Assembly: GCF_042408735.1 (NCBI RefSeq)
Contig: NZ_JBHOQV010000047.1
Coordinates: 62,001 to 126,000 of the forward strand
Source: Thermogemmatispora sp042408735
GTDB taxonomy: Bacteria; Chloroflexota; Ktedonobacteria; Ktedonobacterales; Ktedonobacteraceae
Length of the DNA: 64,000 nucleotides
Direction of reading: 5' to 3'
Part shown: in pieces, positions 47,874-56,557 of the stretch
Position numbering within the stretch: the first letter of the stretch is position 1
Layout: every line of letters starts with the position of its first letter
Translations under genes and position numbers: made by a program
The notes under the pieces: model-generated
Seen by the model: only the letters and a program-made list of their open reading frames with translations
Told to the model about the DNA's origin: nothing
Databases searched by the model: none

Positions 47874-48373
47874 AAAGAAGCCTGGAGGCGCACAGAGCCG
47901 TGGAGTGGCTGAACATGCTCCTCCTCGACCGCTGGTGGAATCCCCTCTTTGTGGGGCTGCTTCTGCTGGCCTTTGTGAATACGGCCTTCCACGTCGGACA
48001 GGGCGGCCTGCTGCCGCGGGGCCTGCCGCTAGCGGTCGTCATAGGCCTGGTCGGCCTGACGGGGGTCTGTGTGAGCCTGCTGATGACCCTGCTGGTCGCC
48101 CTCTTCCTGGCCGTCCTGGGCTGGTTCTTCTCTGCCCGCCTGCCCTACAGAATCCTGCTGCGCATCGCGGCCATTGATCTGCTCATCAGGCTGCTGCTGG
48201 GTCTGCCCTTCTTGCCCCAGACGCTGCCCTGGAAGATCCTGATCGAATGTCTCTCCTGTCTCTACCTGAGCCCGGCCATCTGGGCGGCCCTGCCGTGGGA
48301 GCAGCGCCGGCCCCTCGCCTTCATTGTGGGGATCATTCCTTCTCTGTTTGTCCTGGTCATGTTGCTGGCATAA
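47870..48373 (+). CDS. Small membrane protein, possible immunity or permease partner
   Basis: 167 residues with about four to five hydrophobic spans, basic N-terminus (MKRSLEAHRAVEWLNMLLLD) and long Leu-rich helices. No known family was recognised. Its start overlaps the ABC ATPase stop (ATGA), so it is translationally coupled, and it is the last gene of the cluster. In circular-bacteriocin loci small hydrophobic proteins at this place give self-immunity or pair with the ATPase; which applies here cannot be told. Confidence 0.65.
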   Translation: MKRSLEAHRAVEWLNMLLLDRWWNPLFVGLLLLAFVNTAFHVGQGGLLPRGLPLAVVIGLVGLTGVCVSLLMTLLVALFLAVLGWFFSARLPYRILLRIAAIDLLIRLLLGLPFLPQTLPWKILIECLSCLYLSPAIWAALPWEQRRPLAFIVGIIPSLFVLVMLLA

Positions 48374-48558
48374 CGACATAACGATGAGGGCCGCTCTGGT
48401 CTGGCATGTCTGCGCCGCCGTGGGGTGAGTTGATTCCCTATGACTTTTTTCTGGCTTTGCTGTCTAAGGGGGAGGTCTGCAGCGCGAGGGTTCCCTCTGG
48501 ATGCTGTACCGGTCAATGATCACGAAAGGTCTCCACAAGGAGGGTAGAAGGCAAGCCG

Positions 48559-49179
48559 GTTGTCAACGATATTGGTCAGGCGTTTTCTAATCTCACTCTC
48601 GAACGCTTTAGTCTCGTACTGAACTTTTGTTCCCAAGTTCTGGGTTTTCTGGTCATTCTGCTGATCGGCTGGATGATCGCCAATGTGCTGAGCAGAACGG
48701 TGATGGTCGTGCTGCGCAGGATCGGCTTTGAGCGGCTGGGGACGCGCATCGGCCTCGATCGTCTGGCGCAGAGAACGGAGGTGCGGCCGAACACGGTGAC
48801 GATCCTGAGGAGGATCGTCTACTGGTTCGTCTTCCTGCTGGTGCCGACGGTGGATGCTCTGAGGCTGACGGTGGTGAATAGCATTCTGAACGAGCTGATC
48901 GTCCATAGCCCCAATGTCTTTGTCGCTGGGCTGCTCCTCTTCCTGGGGACGCTGGCGGCCAGCTTTGTAGCGGATATCGTGCGTGGGGCGACGGCGGCCG
49001 CTGGCGTGGGGCAACCGCATCTCTTCGCCGCAATTGCGGGATGTGCCATTATTGCCTTCGCTGGGCTGATCGCCCTTGAGCAACTGCAGATCGCTCCCGC
49101 CTTGCTGAATATTCTCTTCACGGCTGTCGCTGAGCATCGACCCAGTGCTCAAGCAGATGCAGGAGACGCCTCCCCGTGA
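48559..49179 (+). pseudogene. MscS-type mechanosensitive channel remnant
   Basis: The frame reads VVNDIGQAFSNLTLERFSL..., LGFLVILLIGWMIANVLSRT, ..., FGTLAASFVADIVRGAT-like GTLAASFVADIVRGATAAAG, and LEQLQIAPALLNILFTAV, a pattern of the N-terminal conserved TM-helix part of MscS-related proteins. No ATG, GTG or TTG lies between the AAGGAGGG site (48537-48544) and this conserved start; the first in-frame ATG is 48673. After FTAVAEH the frame runs into an antisense remnant, so the C-terminal half is missing. Probably truncated at both ends. Confidence 0.6.
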
Positions 49180-49530
49180 GGGCGCTGGCGTTGCGGCTCT
49201 CGCGCGCCATTTTCAGAGCGCTCACCCCGGCATTGAGCGCCAGCCGCTGCGCCCCCGGCAGCTCTCCCCACGAGGCATCGCGCGCCAGGCTCAGGCTACG
49301 CACAGAGAAAGCACATACCAGCAGCCCGGCCGCCTGCAGATAATCGCCCAGAAGACCCTCCAGGCTCTCCAGACCGCAGGAGTGGAACGCCGCAACTGCC
49401 CGAGCCGTCTCAATATTGGCGGCTGCCACCACTACCATCCCCGCATCTGACCGATCTGGGCAATCAGGCCCGTTCCCATCTGGCCAACCTCTACCAGCCC
49501 GACGCGAAGCGGACGCTTCTCGCGCTGGCG
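49118..49530 (-). pseudogene. Remnant of NAD-binding oxidoreductase of a sorbitol operon
   Basis: The frame begins RPLRVGLVEVGQMGTGLIAQ, IGQMRG, then after a frameshift near 49440 continues MVVVAAANIETARAVAAFHS and further helical sequence to the stop at 49118. A Rossmann start of this kind with a following AAN segment is seen in homoserine-dehydrogenase-like/SAF-domain proteins that accompany glucitol PTS genes. The C-terminus is missing, replaced by the opposing MscS remnant. Confidence 0.55.
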
Positions 49531-49557
49531 CTGTTCAGGTTCCGCTACCAGAAGACG

Positions 49558-49960
49558 TTAATACTCCTCCTCCAGTCTGAGCAGTTCAAGGGCGGTGCCT
49601 GCGGAGGGCAGGCCCGCCAGGGCCGGCTCGCGCCCAGCATCAAAGTGCATCACCAGACGGCCCAGCGTTGTCCAGTTTGCGCTGGCAACCTCTCCGACCG
49701 CCATCACGCGGTAGCTGGCGACCGGCGTCTCCCCCCACCAGGCGCCGGCTCGCTGAAGCGCTGCAGGTCGCCGACGGCGATCGGGGCAGGCAGGCCGGCG
49801 CCGTCATGCACCGGCGAGACCTCGCCCAGCCCGGCAGGCGCCGGCTGATCAAAGAAAATCAGGATGCCTTGCGGCAGAAACTCCTCAACGAGCGGACCGA
49901 TCTCCTGAACGATGGCCCGGTACCTGACGAAGAGACGCTCCTCGCTCCGCGAACCTCAGC
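49558..49960 (-). pseudogene. PTS glucitol/sorbitol-specific IIA component remnant
   Basis: Frame 1: YRAIVQEIGPLVEEFLPQGI, LIFFDQPAPAG, EVSPVHDGAGLPAPIAVGDL; frame 2 after a shift near 49735: YRVMAVGEVASANWTTLGRL, VMHFDAG, ending LEEEY-stop. The second part closely parallels E. coli SrlB (YPVTAVGSVAEDN, LGHVTLRFDG), and the VHDG segment holds the place of the phosphorylated His. The start is not intact and the frame is broken, so the gene is dead. Confidence 0.7.
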
Positions 49961-50215
49961 GGAGGGACGATTGCTCTCCATGGACAAAGTGGATCGGGTG
50001 GGCACGTGCCTCATGTTTGAGGCGTGGGCGAGGGCCGTGGTGCGCCAGGCAAGATCGCAGCAGTATTCGAGCACGAGGAGCAGCACAGGCCATGCCACGG
50101 CGTGGGCACAGCGCTGGCAGATAATGCGCTTGATATATAGCGAAGCGTAGATGACAGTATGGACTGTCGGGCAACCGTAGTAAGGACAATCCAGCTCGGT
50201 CTGGCAGGCGATCAT
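49960..50215 (-). CDS. Possible small Cys-rich protein
   Basis: From ATG 50215 (GAGAGGGG upstream) the frame reads MIACQTELDCPYYGCPTVHT, IICQRCAHAVAWPVLLLVLE, with paired Cys as in a zinc ribbon and one hydrophobic segment. The open frame runs on to 49859 but its end overlaps the sorbitol IIA remnant in another frame, so the true C-terminus is probably lost. Low confidence. Confidence 0.3.
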
Positions 50216-50243
50216 GGCTACGCCCCTCTCTGATGAGATCGCC

Positions 50244-50515
50244 GCCGGCCAGCCCCGGCCCGCCAATCCTCAAAAGAGCCTGCGGGCCGGGCCTGCCTCG
50301 GCTGATCGACGGCGGTGTATGTGACACATGATTCATGTATCATATATCGAGGCATCTGTCAAGGGAGAGAGGACAACTTCCCCCTTGACAACGGCGCTTT
50401 TCTGACTATCATGATACATGAATCATGTGTCATATGATGAGTGACTCATGGTTCACTCAGCCGGTCAAGGCGGTGGCCCGTCTGCCCAGCCCAAGAGCAC
50501 GGCCCGGCACTCGAT
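50244..50515. repeat. 272-bp direct repeat, copy 2, with palindromic element
   Basis: Near-identical to 41576-41847. The palindromic element occupies 50320-50434; its inner stem has one mismatch. TTGACA (50385-50390), a 16-base spacer and TATCAT (50407-50412) make a plausible rightward promoter for the truncated lipoprotein gene at 50567. Confidence 0.85.
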
Positions 50516-50566
50516 GCGGCTGCGCAGCAACGGGGCTGTCACCAGCGGAAGGAGGAAAGCGAGACC

Positions 50567-50818
50567 ATGAGGCTTCTGAGACTACCGGTGTCAGCGGAGC
50601 GCCGCTGGCCCAGTGTTGCGGGAAGGGGGCTGCTGCTCTGTTTGCTGCTGCTCCTGGTGAGTGCCTGTGGCAGCACGAGCGGCGGCAGTGGAGGAGCAGC
50701 GAGCACGCCCGGCGTCAGTGCCGACACCATCACCATTGGGGGCGTCCTTGACACTACCGGCCCCATCAAGGTCATTTGTGCCCCGATTGCCACTGGGAGG
50801 CAGAGTTTACAACCTTGA
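50567..50818 (+). pseudogene. Truncated substrate-binding lipoprotein (branched-chain amino acid type)
   Basis: 83 codons from ATG 50567 with GGAGGAAA upstream: lipoprotein signal ending LLLVSACGS, Ser/Gly-rich linker, then SADTITIGGVLDTTGPIKVI, the first strand of a LivK-like periplasmic-binding protein. The frame then ends in unrelated sequence, so about 80% of the protein is missing. Probably cut by the insertion or deletion linked to the neighbouring IS element. Confidence 0.7.
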
Positions 50819-51301
50819 AGAGAGGCAAAGGCTGGCTGCTGCCATTCGAGTTGTGCTCGAGTTGGCTCCCGAGGCCGAGGCGCGGCAGTGACTTTCTCGT
50901 TGCTTGCTGGACTCATGCCGTGGCAGCGCAGCGTCGACGCCGGGGGCGCCCGCTCGGAAGAGAAAGCGCCTCATTGGTGGCGCCCCCGGTACGGTCAGCG
51001 GGAAAGCCACCTATCGCTAGTGCCTTTGTGATGGGGAGGCCAGCCTCCAGACTGGCAGCCGTCAATGGATAGTGCTGGGCAAACTGCTGATGAAGGTTGC
51101 TCAGGTAAGAGTAGCTCCCTCCAGATGAGAGAGCCGCCGGGCAGAGAGTCCCTTGCGTTCCAGGTCTGCTCGCAGAGCAAGCAGATCGGCCACAGGCTGC
51201 TCAAACTGGCTGCGTGCTGCATCAACGGCTTCTGCCAGGGTCTGTTTGTGACGAGAACCTATATTGATCTGGCTCTGGCTGCTAGAGAACCGGTCGAGAA
51301 A
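50819..51301. other. Spacer between truncated lipoprotein gene and transposase
   Basis: No intact gene. A minus-strand open stretch about 51270-51101 (HKQTLAEAVDAARSQFEQPV, ADLLALRADLERKGL, ending ATLT-stop) has a coding look but no start or family. No IS end could be fixed in this stretch. Confidence 0.35.
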
Positions 51302-52825
51302 TCACGCAGCTTCCTGAAACTTAGCAGAGGATTGCTGGGAACGAGCCAGAACATGTCAGTTGTGGACAACGGCGCATCTGCCCAGATCGAAGAGATTCTT
51401 GGGTGTGCCACAGTAGCGTGCCTGCCGTCCTCGCCATCGGCCAATATGGGCCAGGGTATGCTCAACCGCCACTCGTTCACGCAGGATCTTTCGGCCTTCT
51501 GGAGTTTGCTGACGTTGACGCAATTCCGCGAGCAAAGCTTCATCGGGATGAATGCTCACACTACGCCCTTTGGAATTGGTGGTGCATTGCGTTTGCAGAA
51601 GACACTCCGCACAAGGACCTTCGGGGAAGTGAACCACACCACCAGGCACAAAAGGCCTCTCTTGCCCTGCTGGACACCGGATAGCCTGCCGTTTCCAATC
51701 GAGGGAAAAGGCCTGCTTAGAAAAGCGCTTCCCCTCGCGCACCGGCGAGGCTTTGCAATAGATCTCCATCTCACCACTGCGCTTGCGCACAAGATGGCTA
51801 CTCAAATAGCCCCGGTCGATATGGAGTTCTTTCAACACCACATGTTGCCGTTCCAGGTCTGCGCTGATCTCTCTGGCGACACTGGCTTCTGGCACATTCG
51901 CAGGCGTGATACCCACTGCACGGATGAGACCTGTATCCAGGTCGTGCAAGACATGGCGTTTGTATCCGTCAACTCGTATACTTCGACTTTTGCGTTCGTG
52001 ACGCATGTCGGCATCTTCGACGCTGATGCGTCGATCTTTGGCGACGCCTTTGATCAGGCTGGCCTTCCCATTCTCATCGACCTGCACATCTTGCTCTTTC
52101 ACCTGGCGAGCAATTTCTAGAGATGCTTCGGCCTGTTCCGCCTCATCCTGTTGTAATGCCTGCACCCAGGTTTCCAGCGCCTGTAACGCGTTCAAAACCA
52201 GGCTCAACGCCTCTGCTCGCTGCCCTGGCTGATCCCAATCTCGGTCGAGCATCGCTTTCAGGCTTGTTCCACTGACCACGTCTGCTCCCGCCTCGTGTCC
52301 CACTTCGACCAAATCTCTTCCTTGTTGCTCGGCTACCACGCGCAGCACCTTTTTGAGCGCGTGGCCTAAAAGATTGTACGTATCTTCGACTCGGCCCGCT
52401 CCCCATAACGGACTGCTGTCCAACGCTGCGCGTAAGGTCCGGGCTCCAAACTCCTGAGTGTGGCTCGCCATCTTGATGGCACGTTCGATGAGCCGTTGGT
52501 CCATGTGCGTCTCGATGAGCCGCTTTCGGAAAGCCACCAGAGTCCCTTTGCTCAACGGCGCCTGCCTGGTATCCAGGCAATCCAACACCAATTGCCACCG
52601 CCGATCCATGAGTGTAGCCTCAATCACTTCATCATCCGAGGCACCTGTGTATGCCTGGAGAATGGTCACCAGAGCCAATTGTGCTGGCGGAATAGGAGGG
52701 TGCCCACGCAGACCCGGGGCATACAGTGTTGCCAGTTCTTCTTAAAACGTGTCATCAAATAACCCGTGGCGGTGATAACGGAGAAAGACAAACAACTTCG
52801 CTCGTTTGATGCGTGTGATGACCAT
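51302..52825 (-). pseudogene. IS1182-type transposase with two in-frame stops
   Basis: From ATG 52825 the frame reads MVITRIKRAKLFVFLRYHRH, then FDDTF-stop (52744-52742), then EELATLYAPGLRGHPPIPPA through the main 440-codon open frame to HN-stop (51358-51356), then HVLARSQQSSAKFQEAA-stop at 51302. IS1182 features: GLRGHPPIPPAQLALVTIL near the start, ALDSSPLWGAGRVEDTYNLL (first catalytic Asp), HIDRGYLSSHL (second Asp) and RVAVEHTLAHIGRW (Glu). Both stops differ by one base from Gln and Leu codons. Without them the protein would be about 507 residues. Translation from an internal TTG (52678) is conceivable but would lack the N-terminus. Confidence 0.8.
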
Positions 52826-52900
52826 GTGCTCTCCATGTGAGAGTTCCACTGGAGGATGCCTAGCTGTAGGGCGCATGTGGTGCTCCTTTGCTCTTCTTTT
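51302..52900 (-). mobile_element. IS1182-family insertion sequence, probably inactive
   Basis: The extent is approximate: it covers the broken transposase and its upstream region. Terminal inverted repeats and target duplication were not found by eye. The gap 52826-53097 holds no other gene. Confidence 0.55.
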
Positions 52901-53097
52901 TTACGGATGGCAAACGAGGCTCAGCCCACGGCTTGAGCTGAGCCTGCGTGGCCGAGGCTTTGCGTGAGGGTGAGACTTGTCGATGGATCAAGGGAGTCGT
53001 TCATGACCTGAAGAGGAAACCAGGTGTCTTGTTTCCCGAACACATTCATACTGGGGTGGAGTTACGTTGCTTAACTCCACTCCACACTCAAAAGCCA

Positions 53098-54054
53098 TCA
53101 GGACATGTATTTCTTGAACCACTCCAGCATCGGCTGTGGGCGGCGCTGGAACTCAAGGTAGCCGTCCCAGCGGGCCGTGGTGCCGTAGATCCATTGCAGT
53201 TTCTTCTCGCCGATGGGAATGTTGTCGAACATGGTCTGTACGTCGCTCGGCTGCGTCAGCACGTCGTCGTGGACCTGGTAGAGGAACGTGGGGATGCGGA
53301 CACGCTTCGCCCACTCCCTCGGATCTATTTGTGCGAACCCGATGCCCGTGCGCAACACGATGCGCTGTTCCAGGTCCTGGATGCGGTTAGCTGGAACTCC
53401 CGCCAGAGCCAAGTGATGCGCGAGGATGATCTGTGGAGTCACGGGCTGAGGTGCGACCAGGCAGCGCACCTCGTTGAACACCTCGGGAAACTGCGTCATC
53501 GCAGAGAAGGTGGAGTTGCAGCCCAGGCAGCGGCTGAAGAGGCCAATCGTCATGTCCCGCGTCTGGTCGCGGTTACGGACGTACTGCAACGAGCCGACGA
53601 CATCACGCGCCTCAAAAATGCCGCTGGACACGATGCCGCCGTTGGCCGCGCCACTGAAACCGTGGTTGCGTAGGTCATAGGTCAGGACGTTGTACCCAGC
53701 ATCATGAAGGATCTTGTAGTCCGGGAGGAAGTTGACCTCGAAGCCGTTCCCGCTGGACGCCCACACCGAGTGCCACGGCTCGAACTGCGTGGGTAGCCCG
53801 GATCGGCTGAACCCCATCGGGTGATTGGCAATGATGAGCTTGCTGGACCCGGCTGCTGGGATGAACCAGCCCTCCAGTGGGACTCCATCGAGAGATGGAA
53901 AGGTGACATCCTCATAGTCGAGGTTCTGCTCCGAGGGAGAGTGCAAGACCGGTGACCGCTGCGGCTGGCCGAACCTCTCGGTAAACCGCAGCAGCACGTC
54001 ATTGATGTGATCATTGGAGAGTCGAGGTGCTTCGTTTGTTGTTACTTCAGTCAT
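53098..54054 (-). CDS. Alpha/beta-hydrolase, dienelactone-hydrolase-like elbow
   Basis: 318 residues with an alpha/beta-hydrolase layout: LEGWFIPAAGSSKLIIANHP, HDAGYNVLTYDLRNHGFSG, the elbow DMTIGLFSRCLGCNSTFSAM, then VAPQPVTPQIIL and VRIPTFLYQVHDDVLTQPSD with the acid. The usual GxSxG is absent; SRCLGC puts a Cys where the nucleophile is expected, as in dienelactone hydrolases (GxCxGG), while the preceding Ser is an alternative. ATG 54054 with AAAGGA upstream. It follows the NmrA-like gene by 28 bases on the same strand and is probably co-transcribed with it, under the divergent TetR regulator. Confidence 0.8.
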   Translation of the reverse strand: MTEVTTNEAPRLSNDHINDVLLRFTERFGQPQRSPVLHSPSEQNLDYEDVTFPSLDGVPLEGWFIPAAGSSKLIIANHPMGFSRSGLPTQFEPWHSVWASSGNGFEVNFLPDYKILHDAGYNVLTYDLRNHGFSGAANGGIVSSGIFEARDVVGSLQYVRNRDQTRDMTIGLFSRCLGCNSTFSAMTQFPEVFNEVRCLVAPQPVTPQIILAHHLALAGVPANRIQDLEQRIVLRTGIGFAQIDPREWAKRVRIPTFLYQVHDDVLTQPSDVQTMFDNIPIGEKKLQWIYGTTARWDGYLEFQRRPQPMLEWFKKYMS

Positions 54055-54082
54055 CTGGTGGTCCTTTCGTTTGCGGTGGTGC

Positions 54083-54967
54083 TCAGGCCAGGATAGCTGG
54101 CCTGAGCACTTCCTCACACCACTGCCGGAAGCTCGTGGGAGTGGTGGACTCGGGGGCACGCGGCTCGGCGGTGGCGAGTCCCTGATCGTAGGCCGCCATC
54201 ATATCGACCAGGGCTTGCGCCATAGCGTCGGATCTGCCGAATCTGGTCAGCGTGGCCTTCAAAGCTTCGCCGGGGATTTGTTGGTAATGCACTGGCCTGC
54301 CTAGCACCTCGGACATGATCTGTGCCATGTCGTTGTAGGAGATGTCCTCAGGACCGAGCACCGGGCGACTTGCGACTCCGCTCCAGGAGTGATCGAGCAG
54401 CAACCCAGCGGCAACGGTGGCGATATCGCGGGTGGCGCAGGTTGGCTGCTTGAGGTCCCCAGATATCATATCGAAGAACATGCCCTGGTTCTTGATCGAC
54501 TCGACTTGACGGAGCAGGTTATCCATGAAAGGGGCCGCTGCCAGAGCACAGTAACTGACCCCCGTACTTGCGATCAGGTCATCCATAGCCAGCGATGCCG
54601 CGACATTGCCAGCCTTCCCGGACACGGCTGCCCCACGACCGAAGGCCGAGACGCCGACCACCCGCTTGACCTCCTGACTCTTGAAGGCGTCGCACGCCGG
54701 TCGGCTGAAACCCACGTAGGCGGCCTCGACGCTCTCGGCGCGAGGGTCCGGGGGTACAAGCCAGAACACGCTGTCTGCGCCTTTGAACGCCCTGGTGACG
54801 ACATCGAGGTCGCCGTGCGATCCCTGCACGACTTCGACGCGCTCGCGCTCGCGCGGGGACAGACGGGAGGGATCGCGCACGATCACGCGGATCGGCTCGT
54901 CGTGATCGAGCAGGTTGTTGAGAACTTGATGGCCAATCTGACCGGTGGGAGTTGTTATGACAATCAT
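54083..54967 (-). CDS. NmrA/SDR-type NAD(P)-binding protein
   Basis: 294 residues. MIVITTPTGQIGHQVLNNLL is the Rossmann dinucleotide site (TxTGxIG), then IRVIVRDPSRL, QGSHGDLDVVTRAFKGADSV and FWLVPPD follow the NmrA/QorB-like atypical SDR pattern. These proteins sense or use NAD(P)H, often as quinone or carbonyl reductases. ATG 54967 with GGAGGTGG. First gene of a two-gene unit with the hydrolase, divergent from a TetR regulator: a common arrangement for small detoxification units. Confidence 0.88.
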   Translation of the reverse strand: MIVITTPTGQIGHQVLNNLLDHDEPIRVIVRDPSRLSPRERERVEVVQGSHGDLDVVTRAFKGADSVFWLVPPDPRAESVEAAYVGFSRPACDAFKSQEVKRVVGVSAFGRGAAVSGKAGNVAASLAMDDLIASTGVSYCALAAAPFMDNLLRQVESIKNQGMFFDMISGDLKQPTCATRDIATVAAGLLLDHSWSGVASRPVLGPEDISYNDMAQIMSEVLGRPVHYQQIPGEALKATLTRFGRSDAMAQALVDMMAAYDQGLATAEPRAPESTTPTSFRQWCEEVLRPAILA

Positions 54968-55132
54968 GAAAACCACCTCCAGGAGAGAGATTGCGTAATG
55001 ACTATTGCTTGCATTTCGATAGTCCTTCCTACATTTTTGTGTGCTCTCGCTGCGGCGAACATACCTTGCCGGGGCAGGAGCCCCTGCATCTGATGGCTGC
55101 CGCATCTATCGAGTGGACAGAAGTATGTCGGA

Positions 55133-55245
55133 TAGACAACGTGGTTATCTAACCAACACTTTCGTGTATCCTACACAGTAGGAATAGTAAGCTGTCTCTG
55201 AACTGAAAGCAATCAGCAAACAGGCCGGATCGTTGTGTAGACAAC
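55133..55245. promoter_or_regulatory. Palindromic operator candidates in the TetR divergent region
   Basis: TAGACAAC-GTG-GTTATCTA (55133-55151, one mismatch), GTGTA-TCC-TACAC (55164-55176, perfect) and GTTGT-GTAG-ACAAC (55232-55245, perfect). The first and last share the ACAAC half-site. They lie in the 343-base gap between the NmrA-like and TetR genes. Confidence 0.45.
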
Positions 55246-55310
55246 ACCAGAGAGTAACTGTTGCTTTTCAGAGGGAGATGATGAGGAAATTACCCGGGTA
55301 AGGAGAGAAC

Positions 55311-55907
55311 ATGACCACGCCAGCTCATGAGAACGATCCACGGGTCAAACGGACCCGTCAGTCGTTGCTGCAAGCGTTCATCTCATTACTTGAAGAACGA
55401 CACAACATTCACTCTATCTCAGTGCAAGACATCACAGAACGAGCAACGGTTAATCGATCAACCTTTTATGCCCACTTTGAAGACAAATACGCCCTCTTAG
55501 AGGTCTGGATGCGCGAGAAGTTTCACCACACATTGGAGAGCCAGCTTCCCGCTACATCCACTTTGCAGACGAGTACCTTGCGCCTGCTTATTCTCGCCGT
55601 GTTCGATTTTCTTGCCCTCTGGCAGTATCACCTCAAGCCAGCCGATAGGCAGTTTGTGCCGTTCTTCGAGGTCGCTTTGCAGCAAGAACTCCAGGAAGTC
55701 CTTCTGCACTGGTTGAACCAGGCCCCATCGTCGGTGCCCATCTGCCAGGAAACAGGAGAAATCACAGCGCAGGTCATCAGTTGGGCCATCTTCGGTCCCG
55801 CAGTGCAGTGGAGCCGGGGAGACCAGACCATCACGAAAGACATGATGGCTCAGCACGTTTTGGACGTTGTGATTGCTGGCTTGTCACCTGTTGTCACTGT
55901 TACTTGA
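55311..55907 (+). CDS. TetR-family regulator
   Basis: 198 residues. N-terminal HTH: RVKRTRQSLLQAFISLLEER, SISVQDITERATVNRSTFYA, HFEDKYALLEVWM, the standard TetR fold with YxHFxDK. The C-terminal helical ligand domain contains a Trp-rich WAIFGPAVQWSRGD segment as in TetR_C regulators of the YhgD/DhaS group. ATG 55311 with AAGGAGAG. Divergent from the NmrA-like/hydrolase pair and probably represses it. Confidence 0.92.
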   Translation: MTTPAHENDPRVKRTRQSLLQAFISLLEERHNIHSISVQDITERATVNRSTFYAHFEDKYALLEVWMREKFHHTLESQLPATSTLQTSTLRLLILAVFDFLALWQYHLKPADRQFVPFFEVALQQELQEVLLHWLNQAPSSVPICQETGEITAQVISWAIFGPAVQWSRGDQTITKDMMAQHVLDVVIAGLSPVVTVT

Positions 55908-56557
55908 CCGATGCTCTAGGGCATCTGCTGGTACATAGAGATGGAACCCGCGCTGCAGTGCAGCAGAGCCCAGTGAGACCCAGAGGCGTGTCTTTCTGGA
56001 GCGGTGGCTTGGCCAGCTCGTCTGGTTGACTTGCCACGCACGGCTTCCAAAAACAAAAAAAAGGTCTAGCTCAGCTGCTAGGGACTCAGGGACACGTGTC
56101 GCCCAGGACCGGTCCGGACCGGTCCTGGCGAGGCGAGGCAAGGCGAGGCAAGGCAAGACCAGCCAGCGGACACAGCACAGCTCGCCTGTGCTCCCTCACC
56201 TGAGAGCAAGCAAGCAAGCAAGAAGCACAGGGAAGCTTTCGGCCAAGAAGGCCAAGAAGGCCAAGAAGGACAGCCTCCTTTGCCGTCCTGATCCTACAAA
56301 GGGGGGGAGCGGCAAGCAGCATCTTGTCGCTCCCCGCTGTAGGATGGCGAGAGGGATGGCGAGAGGCGAGCGAGAGAGACGTGGGAGGTGGGTGGGAGGT
56401 GGGAGTCTGCCTGCTGGGACTGGCATGTGATCCCCTTTGATCTCCGGCCTAGCCCAGCCCAGCCCGGCCCGCTCGCTGACCCGCCCGCTCAACGGCTGAA
56501 GGCTGCTCTGCGATGGGAAAAGGAGTGGAAGTGGAAGTGGAAGGAAGAGGGAGAGTC
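55908..56557. other. Repeat-rich noncoding stretch
   Basis: No gene is supported. It holds GGCGA/GGCAA runs (56120-56160), AAGCAAGCAAGCAAG, a triple GGCCAAGAA (about 56240-56270) and a hairpin: CCTACA (56293-56298) with TGTAGG (56338-56343) around GGGGAGCG (56304-56311)/CGCTCCCC (56328-56335). The hairpin lies downstream of the minus-strand gene ending at 56558 and may help end that transcript. Confidence 0.45.

Noticed and set aside
51065..52120. 351-codon plus-strand open frame
   Set aside because: Antisense shadow of the IS1182 transposase, whose DDE motifs are clear.
52948..53673. 241-codon plus-strand open frame
   Set aside because: Antisense to the alpha/beta-hydrolase gene.
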